A program made the position numbers and the translations under genes. Under the pieces are notes generated by a model. That model searched no databases and had not been told where the DNA came from. It was given only the letters and a program-made list of their open reading frames with translations. This document shows positions 1 through 12,460 of a stretch of 64,000 bases of DNA, piece by piece. This DNA is from Protula sp. h YS-2021 (taxonomy: Eukaryota > Annelida > Polychaeta > Sabellida > Serpulidae), in assembly GCA_949752745.1 (NCBI GenBank), contig OX457028.1, forward strand, positions 29,288,445 through 29,352,444, given 5' to 3'. The number at the start of each line of letters is the position of its first letter. Position 1 is the stretch's first letter.

Positions 1-563
1 CGCACAACGTATACCGTTGCCTATACTGAGAAAAAAAGCAAAAGACCAAAACATTCCTATCTATTGTTTTTCTCAAAATAAGACTCTCCTTAATGCTTTC
101 TCAATGGTACGTGTAATCCAAAACTGGTACTACTTCGCCAAAACAGCTTTAATGATTACCTTTCCGCCAGCCTGTGCATTGTTAACAAAGGCGAAAGCAC
201 ATTTAGTAAACTTTTTATTCCCGATTTGATGTAGAGTATCTGCACAAATATAACCTACAGAAATATGATGGTAATGGTAAATATTGTTACCCTTGTTGTT
301 GTTGTTGTTTTTGTTTACTTGCAGGGCAATATTTAATAAATATAATGACTGAATACTTGAAAACAATGTATGATGGGCAAGAAGTGCATGGCTCATTTTA
401 AAAAGTGACAGAAGAACTGTAGTTGATCCTTTCTCGAGTGGGTTGGCTTGGTCCTGAGAACACGGCATCCTGTCGCAGCATTTGTTAATCGGTAGTGTTT
501 TACGTTCTTAGGGTAATCTGTTACATCAACGACGAAGTCGACAAATTCACTCAGATTGAAGTA

Positions 564-1147
564 AATTTGACCAACCACAACTTGACCAACCGCAATTTGA
601 CCAACAGAAATTTGACCAACAGCAATTTGACCAACCGCTTAATGGAAAAACTGACATTTGACCAACTTTCAGTTTTAGACATATATAACCTTATAAATCT
701 AGGAGTTCGCGGTTTCGTAAGAAAAAGTAATTTCAAAGAAGTGCTCATTCACATCAAAGAGATGTTGTGCTAATCCCCTCTCTGTCATTGAGCGTCATAA
801 GGTTGAGTTCCACGTACCCCGTTAATCTCCGTAATCCGGCGTTATACAAGGCGTTATACAAACAAATCCAGACCTGGTGGAAGCTTTAGTGTCATCTCAG
901 GTAGGTGTTTTATGTGAAGTTTTGAGAGCATATGAGATTACTGCCATCCCGGTGTTATAACTGTTTAAATGTTGCTATTGTCGGAACATTTGTGATTGGT
1001 AATCTTTTACTGATAAGTGGAACGAAAAACAATAAATTATGAAGTTGGTCAAATGTCCGTTTTTTCATTAAGAGGTTGGTCAAAATGCGGTTGGTCAAAT
1101 TGCAGTTGGTCAAATTTCGGTTGGTCAAATTTCGGTCGGTCAAATAT
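564..1147. mobile_element. Foldback-type inverted repeat with tandem-repeat arms
   Basis: Two arms of about 105 bp (564-669 and 1041-1147) are inverted copies separated by about 370 bp. Each arm contains a 15-bp period carrying the core tttgaccaac: left at 566, 581, 596, 611, 626 and then 657; right, as gttggtcaaa, at 1044, 1075, 1090, 1105, 1120 and, as gtcggtcaaa, at 1135. The longer gap holding a cttaatg-type spacer is conserved between arms. Long TIRs built of tandem repeats are the hallmark of foldback elements. No transposase is visible. Confidence 0.6.
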
Positions 1148-2186
1148 CCTACACCCGTTTTTGCACTTATCAATAAATAGGTATTTCCTAAGGGAATAAA
1201 GTTTAAGGGCTTCTCTGAGGTGAAGGTCACAGCAATGGTCTTTAGGACAGTTTGAAAGAGTGCATTCGAATATCGGAGTTTTTTTATTCAGATTTTTCTC
1301 CTGCTTTAGATGAAATACAGTCTCCGCTCTGCTCAATCCAATCGTTACTGCTGTTGAAGGTACTTCAAAGCCCAAGTTGCTCCCTCCTGCCTCAAAAGTT
1401 TTATCGCGCAGACGAGCAAATAACAGAGAGAAAGAGGCATCTTTCAAAACTTCAACATAATTATACTCCTATTCATCTCTCTCTTGATTCTCATCGTCTG
1501 TCTATCACAAGTATAGTTTTAGCTAAATTCTTCTTTCTATTTTCTGCACCTTGTTTGTTGGTTTGAAGAGGCGTGCAAAGAATTCTATAGAAAAAGGCAA
1601 TCATGTTGCAGTGTTCCAGTATTTGAAAACTATCTGGAGATATCTACTGGAAACAAATTTTATGCAAACTCTACTTCATTGCAATCTATGCAGGGACAAA
1701 GGTGAAAAAAAATTAAGGGCTTATATATCAAATCAGTTAGAGGGTTACATTTCAATCTGATTCCTTTAATAATGTTTTAAAATCCTTAACTAGTACACAT
1801 TTTCTGGAGTCTGCTTACTTGGTCATTGAAGAACGCCATTTTTTTTAGGTAAAAGAACTGAAATTGAATTTCATCTGAGTAAAAATGTATATATAAAATT
1901 ATTTCATTTGCTGCATTGCGCTCCATTTGAACCTGTAATGAACTACCGAAGTACGAGAGCGCCCAAGCAACATTAATTGGTCAGGAAAATATCGGTTGTG
2001 TCGTACAAGAAAGCAATCACACGCTCGACTGGCCGCAATAGGTGTGCAGTGATGATAAGAATATTGCTTACAATGCTGCAATAAATCACAGCTTTTGAGA
2101 TTAGCTTTCTTCTTTATAGACGCAAAAACAATATTTCATTTAGACGTTTGGGTCTGAGTTTTCTTGGGGCCAGCAGCTATCGTTAC

Positions 2187-2189
<3 letters not shown>
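1148..2189. other. No gene recognised
   Basis: AT-rich unique-looking sequence. Short ORFs only, with no homology I recognise. Confidence 0.6.

Positions 2190-2264
<75 letters not shown>
2190..2264. repeat. GA dinucleotide microsatellite ending in a G run
   Basis: About 33 uninterrupted AG units are followed by nine G. Confidence 0.95.
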
Positions 2265-2491
2265 ATATGTTAGTCGCCGAATGTTTTACATTTACACCTC
2301 AGTCTTTAGCAATAGCAGGTCGCAGTGATTTCCAAATTAACCCCAATCTTCACTTGACAGCGCAGCACTCACGCGGAATCCGTCTTATACACTGTTTATG
2401 TTCTTGTTTCCCGGCTCATACTGCAGCTGCCTTATATAAAAACACGTAATTTTTAATGCAGGTAAATACCAAAACGCTGGAGTCAACTTTC

Positions 2492-2635
2492 TTCTTCTTC
2501 TTCTTCTTATTATTATTATTCTTATTATTATTATTATTGCCACCGTGATTTTTTGGTAAAAAGGATTTTCTTCTTCTTCTTCTTCTTCTTCTTCTTCTTC
2601 TTCTTCTTCTTCTTCTTCTTCTTCTTCTTCTTCTA

Positions 2636-2677
<42 letters not shown>

Positions 2678-2745
2678 GCCACCGTGATTTTTTTGTAAAA
2701 AGGATTTTCTTCTTCTTCTTCTTCTTCTTCTTCTCCTTCTTCTTC

Positions 2746-2783
<38 letters not shown>

Positions 2784-2827
2784 GCGACCCTGATTTTTTT
2801 GGTAAAAAGGATCTTCTTCTTCTTCTT

Positions 2828-2914
<87 letters not shown>

Positions 2915-3030
2915 GCCACCGTGATTTTTTGGTAAAAAGAATCTTCCTCTTCTTATTCTTCTTCTTCTTCTCATTATTATTATTGCTATTATTATTATTA
3001 ATAATATTATTATTATTATCATTGCCACCC
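2492..3030. repeat. Compound TTC/TTA array with conserved linker
   Basis: Blocks of TTC and TTA trinucleotides alternate with a roughly 30-bp linker, gccaccgtgattttttgg followed by taaaaagga, seen near 2539, 2678, 2784 and 2915 and, decayed, at 3024. The whole block (TTC run, TTA run, linker) is therefore itself tandemly repeated with variable spacing. Apparent Ile/Arg/Asn homopolymer ORFs on the minus strand are artefacts of this array. Confidence 0.9.
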
Positions 3031-3912
3031 TGATTTTTTTTAAACAATATCACTGTGACGTTCCCTGTTAGCCTCACTAAGGCCAGAGCCTAACCATAAG
3101 GTTAGTGCTGGTTTTCAACCTTTGCTAACCCACAGGTTACGTTACGGAGCAACGGTTATGACTTATGGCTTGCCGAGGTACATTTGGTGCACTTCTTGTT
3201 GGCGCCATATGCTCTTCAGGATTATGGGCATTATTGTTATTACTAGTGGCTGCTCTATTACAGGTCAATTAAATCAAATCCTTTGCCATGTTTACAGTAA
3301 GAAATGAAATTCCATTTAGGTGTTTACGTTAAATCCTTTAGCTTACTTATAACGACTACATGGGAGGCTTTGCAAGAGAAAGTTTTAGGTGCGAAAACGG
3401 AGTAGAAAAGCGTGTGCCTGCATCCGTTATCAAGAGTGGCCTTCTGAACAAGTCATTTTTTGTATTTCTGATCCTCCAGATTTTTTTAATAATGCCTTGA
3501 TAAAATTCGCAAGAGTTCCATTTCTTTGGAATTTTGTTCGGGAATCTTCGTCCGTACAAAATTACCACTACAGGAAAGCCTTATACAAAGCCTGAATTTA
3601 AGCATTGTGAAATACTGACCAAATATTAAAAAGGAAACAAACTAAAAAAAGTCATTGACATCTGTCGCAGAAGTTGCATGTCCATAGGGTGTGGTGCTGT
3701 GTTATTTGATGCCCTTATGCTTTACATTTGGTTAAATTGTTTCTCTTCGATGTCATGAATTAGTTACTTGACCCATTAACGTTAATAGTTTCTAAAGCGA
3801 TCAACAAAATGGACAGCTGCACCTGTGTTAGTCCTGAGCACCTCGGTTATCGGATGACTGGAAATATTTATGTGGGTAGTGACCGATCTTGTTTCTCTTA
3901 TGTTTTTTTTAG

Positions 3913-3977
<65 letters not shown>

Positions 3978-5069
3978 TGTGTGTGTGTGTGTGTGTGTGT
4001 GAGAAAGGCTTGTGAGAGAGTGGTAGAAGAATCCATATCTGAACAAATTTCGAACTGTGAAATAGAAGAGAGAAAGCCAAAGGCGGTATCCAAAGACGTT
4101 CACTCTCACAGTTAACAAATTCCGTTAACAGCTCCGGCAGCAAACAGTACTTACTGAAATCAGTTAACAATTTCACTATTATTTTAAAATAAATTCTTGA
4201 GAAAAAATGTTTAAAATTATTGAGCTAAGACAATTACCTGAAAAGATCGAGTCTCAGAGAGATGGAATAGAAGAAAAAGTTGAACTTCGATCTGATTTTG
4301 AAGTTTGGAGTGCAGTGGCAAACAAACAAATGCAATTAAATAAATATTTTTTGCAGACATTGTTACAAAAGTAAAATATAATAAAGTATGTTAATACCAT
4401 CAGGACTAAAGCTTTACCTTCATATGAAGGTACCGGGCGATTTGATGTTGAACTACGTAAGGTCAAAGAGCATGCTCTTTGGTAAGCTATTTGGGCGCCT
4501 TGGTTCGCGCGCATTCCTTCCGGTAAACCATTGCCATTGCCTGCGTCTTCATACTCAATAGCCTTTACCTTTTGAAGCCTGAAAATGCACTCCACCACTT
4601 TGTTTTGTTGATGTACGGATATCACTGGTCCCTTGCTTTTCACGAGTAGTTTCCGCTCATAGCTGTGGGTCACTTCCTGCAGCACAGGCCTAAGTCTTCA
4701 TGCGATTTTTTTCTGGTTAATCTGAACAAAAAATATTGATAATACGGCCAATCTGTTTTGGTCTTCTCCGTGGTGTTTACTCTCTGATTTGGTTTCTTTG
4801 TCGTTAACTTGAAATTTCTGTTTTATTTAGTTCCTATTCAAGGATATCGCTGTATTGGCGAAACTAGCGTGTGAAAATCTCGCCAAATGCTCTTAGACCT
4901 GTTCCTGTTTTCCCGGTACAGCGAGAGAGTCGAGATGATGCTGGATATGATCAATTTATGTACGTACCAAAGTGGTTAAAAATACAATGTTTGATATATT
5001 TTAGGATAGAGCTACTGTTGTGTCTGGGTGTCAGTCTTTTGTATTTGGCCATAACTCCGTGTACTGGTT
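3031..5069. other. No gene recognised apart from microsatellite at 3917
   Basis: Contains the GA/GT tract and a 143-codon minus-strand ORF (4254-4685) whose N-terminal part is compositionally protein-like but unrecognised. It has no splice or neighbour support, so I do not call it. Confidence 0.5.
3917..4001. repeat. GA then GT compound microsatellite
   Basis: A run of GA dinucleotides of about 58 bp is followed directly by about 12 GT units. Confidence 0.95.
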
Positions 5070-5568
5070 CTTAAAACACCTTATTATTTAAAATAAGAAT
5101 TCTGAAGCAAATAAGAAACCAGATATTTTCTGGTAGGCTATTCCGGAATAGACTACCGATAAATCAAATGTCGCAGAAATCGATTTTTTATCATTATTTC
5201 ATCCTTTTATGTTGCAGACTATATCAACAACTTATTTTCTTGCCTCATAAATAGCAAAATACAAAAAATTGAAAATACAAATAAATTTAGAAAATTTCTA
5301 AATTTCAATAGGTTATTCAATACTGAACTACCGAGACTTTAATAAACAGCCAAATATAAATTCAATTTTTCAATATTTCTATTTTCCTTCCAATGTAAGA
5401 ATTTACATTGTTCAATTTATTTTCATTATTTGAAAAAAGAAAAATGAAGCATTATTGATTTCTGTGACATTTGAATTATCTGTAGTCTGTTCCGGAATAG
5501 CCTACCAAAATATATTTGGTTTCCTATTTGCTTCAGAATTCTTATTTTAAATAATACGGTGTTTTAAG
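5070..5568. mobile_element. Long-TIR MITE, copy 1
   Basis: An AT-rich palindromic element of about 500 bp. The left end reads ttaaaacaccttattattta then aaataagaattctgaag; the right end is its reverse complement (cttattttaaataatacggt then gttttaag). The inverted similarity runs about 130 bp inward through tggtaggctattccggaat. A second copy is at 28600-29105. There is no coding capacity, so it is a non-autonomous DNA transposon. Confidence 0.78.
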
Positions 5569-5866
5569 TGATTCAAAATGAATCTACAACGGTTTATTTA
5601 TTTATTTTAATTTTTCCAGGGTGGAAGAAGTTACTGCTTCGTTATTTTGGGTTATTAATAAAATCCGGGAAGTTGGAATCAAATAAAGAACATCAAATGA
5701 AGAAAGAATTTTCTGTCTGCTATGTGTAATAATAATGATTATCAATCTGTTTTAACTACGCAACGTTTAACCAGTCTTTGAGGCTCAGTTGAGTGTTAAA
5801 TATTCTCTGAAGCATTTGCCGTATGAATACAATTTTCATCCGCTCCTCTTCTTTGCGCATATTTTG

Positions 5867-5882
5867 TGACGTCATCCACGTG
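5867..5882. promoter_or_regulatory. Candidate CRE plus E-box
   Basis: tgacgtca at 5867-5874 is followed two bases later by cacgtg (5877-5882). Both are textbook bZIP and bHLH sites, but no transcript start is evident nearby and chance occurrence is possible. Confidence 0.25.
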
Positions 5883-6750
5883 CTAGAAAAGAAGAGCAGG
5901 AACAGCCACGGATCGCCTCAGGATTCGGTGAGTGACGCAGGATTGTGGAGGAGACCAAGCACCTGGACATGACTTAGCTTGTCCACATACCCATTGCTTT
6001 GAAATATCCAATTTCATTTAAAGACAGTTACACTTTGCCAACTTTGAAGAAAAAAAGAGAGGAAAATCTGGTTCTTCTTTGGAAAGTGTACATATTTGGT
6101 ATGAAAAGTATGAAACTGCGCCCATTGAGTAACCTCATGAGTAGGCTCATTCTGCCACGGTTGTATATAAATCTAGCTTAATATGTGTGTGTGTGTTATA
6201 GCAATTCTCCTGTAGCTTAACTATACTGTTTATCCATACCTTTAACAACGAACTACGAGGTGTTTGTTATTTGTGAGTTGCAGGAACTGTCTATATTTTC
6301 GGCTAAATGCTTTATATTTTTCTCACAGACTTGTTTCGCGTGTGTAGGTGAGTGGTTTTGGGGGCTGGCCCGCTACATACCAGCGATATAATAGAACCAC
6401 TCTATTCTACCATTTGTCTGGCTCATCATTCTTCTAAGTCGTTACCTAAAAGACTGTACAGGTCAGCTGCTTGGGTCAAAGGCATTTCGGGGAGCATCAG
6501 CGCTGTGGAATCTCAAAATCTTTCTTTTATGTTTTTGTGTGTAGTAAAACATACTGTGGGTAATCTCCGCATCCATTTCAATAACAAATGCACTGGTCAA
6601 ACTTTCATATGTGATTTCGTGCGTGCTGCCGTGCCAACGTAGAGGAATTAAGGGGCCATCCTGAAGTGACAGGTCTGATGAGGGACTGCGGAGCCTCGCT
6701 CACAAGCCTGTGGTCCCAATCCGAAGTCAACGGTCACATTCCATATATAT

Positions 6751-7048
6751 GTGGCCTTACCGTACAAGTCTGTGGCGTCATCCCACAGGTCTGTGACCTT
6801 AGCGTACAAGTCTGTGACGTCACCCCACAAGTCCGTGGCCTTACCGTACAAGTCTGTGATGCACCCCACAGGTCTGTGGCCTTACCGTACAAGTCTGTGG
6901 CGTCATCCCACAGGTGTTTGGCCTTACCGTACAAGTCTGTGACGTCACCCCACAGGTCTGTGGCCTTACCGTACAAGTCTGTGACGTCACCCCACAAGTC
7001 CGTGGCCTTACCGTACAACTTTGCGGTCTCACCCTGCAAGTATGTGCC
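6751..7048. repeat. 42-bp minisatellite (about 7 copies) containing CRE palindromes
   Basis: Units start at 6751, 6793, 6835, 6876, about 6918, 6960 and 7002 with the core gtggccttaccgtacaagtc. Three copies contain a perfect tgacgtca (6815, 6940, 6982). Because 42 is a multiple of 3, several frames on both strands stay open and give 14-residue repeat peptides; these are not evidence of a gene. Confidence 0.92.
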
Positions 7049-8459
<1,411 letters not shown>

Positions 8460-10074
8460 TAATGCAATTCTGGCCCAATCAAGTAACGGAAATTTCCGGT
8501 CCGGCCTAGAGCGGAAGCTATTGCGTTCTATTTCCGAAATGGAAGGAACGTTTTAATTGTTATGCACATAATAAATTGTGAGGAGAGCCTGTGACTAGCT
8601 GACATCGCTGTCAAACTGTGTGGCATAGTCGACCAGTGAGTGGATGGACTGACGGTCCAACAATTATTTTCTTAATTTAGGGGTTTTACCGCAGTAGCTC
8701 CGTTCTTTCATCAAATTTTATAATCTTCTGGTCAGTTAAATGTATACGCAGTAATTTTCAATAAGAAACTGGAATTGTCAAGTTGGAAAGAGAATTAGTA
8801 TCAGTTCCAGTGGATTGACGGCAAATAGTACAGCAAAACCACAATATGGAGCAATCAGAACCTGGACTGGTGTCACCTACAGCGAAGACCTAGATGTTCT
8901 TGCCCCCTTGACATTTTGGGCATAGTCTTGTGGTGATTGACAGGTTTGATTGGTTCAGCAACTGCTGATCATGCGCTCATGCATGGCACAAAAAGTGCAC
9001 ATGCGCACATGTGTTACTATAACTAACACAGGGTTAATTTAGAAAGTAGGTTTATCGCACTTCAAAAGAATCCTTTTTTTCATTTATTGCTACATAAAGA
9101 ACGTGATGTATTTCGGAGACTGATCTTCCGGTCAATTGCTGAAAGGTTAAGCTTGTAGATGTTTGATTATTTACTCAAGTGATGTCAAAAGCTGGACACT
9201 AAGGATCAATTTATTACGTGTATATGCTGCCAAACCTGGCATTTACAAGATAGGACGTGACTTTGAGAATGCCAAATATTTCATGATTTCTTTTACTTTT
9301 TTCGCGTTCTTTACAGTTGTTACATAAACAAATGATAATTATCAAAAATATTTAGAAAATTAATGGAACTATTGAAAAAATAACTGCGAAGTTAAAATAA
9401 TTGACTGAGTAATTTCTAACAACACTTGCTTATTGGGAATATTTTTCTCAACAGCTGATGTTATTTGTCGTAAGTTGATTGTGTAAACAAAAGCGAAATT
9501 GTTAATAATATTGATAAGAGAAATCAGGAGGTCGTTAGAAAAATCCACATCCCGCAGTCCCAGGTTCGATGGGTCGGGAGCGCGTGCACTTAGACAACAC
9601 ATAATCCGGCAGGTGAATAAATTCCTTGCATGATAATCGCCGCTTGATGGATATTCGATCATTCCACTTAATAATTCATCAATTACTCTAAAATAAATGC
9701 GTATTTTGATATGTGTTTTGATGGGTGGTCCATAACGTCTACTCTTCAGATGTTGTCACTCGGCAGCTGCAGTATTACACCGAAGTCCACTTAAACTCAG
9801 GGGTTCCAAAAAAACGCGCTTCCGCTAAAACAAAAAAAAAAAAAACAAAAAAACACTACAAAAAAACTTGCTTCGCAAAATGTGATGCGGGACTGGTTTT
9901 ATCATTGAAATGCTACCGTATTAGATCTTGGGACTTCATTATCTTATCCTTTGAATCTTTAGTTTTGTTTCGCATTGCGGATTTAAGCTCAGAGACATTC
10001 AGCTTTATGCCACGCCCACGCGAATGTTAAAAACAACAGATAATTGTTTATTCCCCACAATGAATACATGCGAT
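8460..10074. other. No gene recognised
   Basis: Non-coding in appearance. A ggttcgatgggtcgg motif at 9552 resembles a pol III B box only weakly. Confidence 0.55.
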
Positions 10075-10290
10075 CGACCGCGTGTCGGTCTGTCGGTCGG
10101 TCTGTCATAAAGAGATTGTTAACACGATAACTTAAAAACTCCTGCAAGTATTTTCATGAAACTTGGTATGTAGCTTCTATGGGAACAAACACAGATCGGT
10201 ATTGTAAACGGGTCTGGTTCGTCCAAGGAAAATGGACCAGCTCGACTTGGAAAATTTCAGCTCTTGATTGACTATTGATGGCCGTGTTTA
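10075..10290. repeat. Probable interspersed repeat with GTCGGTC head
   Basis: A gtcggtctgtcggtcggtct tract leads into aactcctgcaag and ttcatgaaacttggtatg. Short GTCC/GTCG tracts followed by an acttgg(t)a segment recur in this window, which suggests a shared class of element. There are no clear termini. Confidence 0.35.
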
Positions 10291-11907
10291 ACTGATGGGG
10301 GGCCTGTGGGGAATATGTGGGCTATGCACACTGCTCTAGTTTTTCTTACAAAATATGACACATTTTTAAACAGTAGGTACATGTAGTAATACGAACAGGC
10401 CAGTAGCATGTGGGTGACAACTACGTTCTGAGATAAAACTATAAGGAGTTCGTAAGTGCTATGAGGACAGTATTTCCGGAGTGCCACTTTGTGTTTTACG
10501 ACGTCACCCAACAAACAGCTGGACACTTTCAGACGACGGAAGAATGTTTGCACAGCGTCCTTTAGACTTGAAAAAAAAATCTACTCTTTCTGTTTGGGGG
10601 GGGGGGGGGGGAGTATCTGTTGCAGACGAACCGTTGGGCATACTATCATATACCACGTGGTGGATTTGGCTAACAGTTGTCATTGCTTGAACAAATCTAC
10701 ATGAACAAATTAATTGCTGTTCCCGAAATAATTTTTTTTGCACGATCATTATTTTTCCGACAAGGTCGTGATGTAATGGAGTAAAACGGCAGGATGGCGC
10801 TCAGCGATTTATCTGAATAACAAATAAAGATGAAAATTAGCTTAAATGCTTTTGCTATAAACCAAGAAAGACTGTTTAGTCTGGAGTCGTATATTACGCA
10901 AACGAACCGAAAAACCTCGTTCTTATCGTTGCTGAGAAGATGAAATTTCAAACATAACCTTTTTGTATTTATTATCAATATATCAAGGGTATTTTACCTC
11001 GAACAGAACAACAGCAAAGCTGCTGGTATGGAATTGTCACAAGAAGTTTTCTTTAGATCGTAGCGTGGTTATAGTTTATATTTATCGTCACACTTTATTT
11101 GTGGTTCAAACAGAAGCAGCAGAATATGTCGAATGTGACTTTCTAGCAAACGTCTTAACAAATGCTAAAAAAAATTGATAAATATTGAACTTGCTGTGTT
11201 AAACGCTCAAAGCTCGAAGATAACACTTACTGTTACTAACTGATACGTTTTAAAACCAAAACTGTTACAATATATATATTTTTATATTACCCAGTTTTAC
11301 TCTCTCCCTTCAGGTGACTATCTGCCGAGGTTCTAATGTAATGACGTGTTTAAAAAAAAGTTTGAAGATATCTAAAGTCTTATCTGAAACAGTTGCAAAA
11401 CTTGAACTTTTGATGATATTTTGAAATGTAATTATCAAAGTGAAGATGTGGAATTACAAAAAAGACACGTTTATGAGACGGTATCTCAATATGAAAAAAA
11501 GGTAATCTTCTTGAACCAACGAGTGTCTGTGAAAAAAATGCCAAGATCTCAAAACCTTTCCAAAAAAAATTAACACTGATTGTAATGACTTCGAACTTTC
11601 TGTATATGCCTTAGATGTGAAAGGTTCGCTGGCTATTTGACTCCGTTGGTGAGAGAAACAGTGTCTGCTCATTGACATACACTACAGACTATTATTACAG
11701 ATGCAGTTGTTTTGGAGATTATCCGCCATAGATATCACCCTTTAACACCCAGGCAACTCCTGCCAGACAGAGTGTGCCGGGGGGATAACCGATCATAGCG
11801 ATATATCATTGATATAGATTAAACGTGAAGGGAAAATGAAAACAATACTCTCATGTGAAATCTCACTAATGATAACTTTATTCAAAGGGATCTTTCGCCC
11901 GTTTGCG

Positions 11908-12375
11908 TCAATATAAGAAAAGAAGAATTAAGACAAAATGATATCTAAATAGGAACATATTTGGCAGAAAAGTGGATCGTGCACGTAATTTTATTTTTAC
12001 CCCCTCTCCCGGCCCACTCCAATAAGGTAACGGTCGGTGGGCATTTACTAACATATATTTACCATTTGTAAATCTGAAAGACGCTTGTGTCAGGTTGATA
12101 AGTTGGCTGTTAAAACATTTCGACTTTGGTACAAACCTAGAAGGCAATGCACGATATTGCTGCCAAATATAATCCAGCATTTTGATAACCTTTGCTGGCT
12201 TTTGACACCACCCAGTGCTGCCTAAAACAACGACACTTAACCAGTTGTTCGCCGCAAATGAACTGTTACAAGTGGCGCGTTTTACTGCGGTGATGTTAAA
12301 AGCAAAGCGATTTGCTTGATACCTTCTTATTTTAAATAAAAGGGTGTTAACCAATGAAAGCGCTGGTAGAGCCAT
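11908..12375 (-). other. Unrecognised 155-codon ORF overlapping a MITE end
   Basis: An uninterrupted minus-strand frame contains SFAANNWLSVVVLGSTGW and KVIKMLDYIWQQYRALPS. Its first 30 or so codons are simply the translated MITE-like end at 12305-12350 (NTLLFKIRRYQANRF). I do not recognise a family. It is long for chance in AT-rich DNA, so it may be a decayed transposon gene, but it has no flanking support. Confidence 0.25.
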
Positions 12376-12460
12376 GGCAAAAACAAGTTGTGATCAAGGT
12401 TATAATGAACACTCTAATATTTAAAATAAGAATACATCAAGCAAATAAGAATCTTCATAT
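12305..12460. mobile_element. Two diverged MITE ends, head to head
   Basis: At 12305-12350 a right-end-like sequence (cttattttaaataaaagggt then gtt) and at 12408-12455 a left-end-like sequence (gaacactctaatatttaaaa then taagaat and agcaaataagaa) both resemble the TIR of the 5070 and 28600 elements. About 57 bp separate them. They could be adjacent insertions or a rearranged copy. Confidence 0.45.

Noticed and set aside
495..773. 92-codon ORF with repeated NLTN peptide, and its minus-strand twin at 955-1230
   Set aside because: The repeat comes from the 15-bp unit in the foldback arms and appears in both arms because they are inverted copies.
2416..3028. Minus-strand ORFs of Ile, Arg, Asn and Lys homopolymers
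   Set aside because: Direct read-out of TTC and TTA microsatellites.
4254..4685. 143-codon minus-strand ORF with protein-like N-terminal half
   Set aside because: No family recognised, C-terminal half is low-complexity hydrophobic, and nothing around it suggests a gene.
5824..5979. 52-codon ORF ending near a gtgagt donor-like site, considered as a first exon
   Set aside because: No signal-peptide character, and the frame runs through the apparent donor to a stop with no partner exon.
9540..9600. tRNA-like or SINE B box (ggttcgatggg)
   Set aside because: No A box at suitable spacing and no cloverleaf could be drawn.
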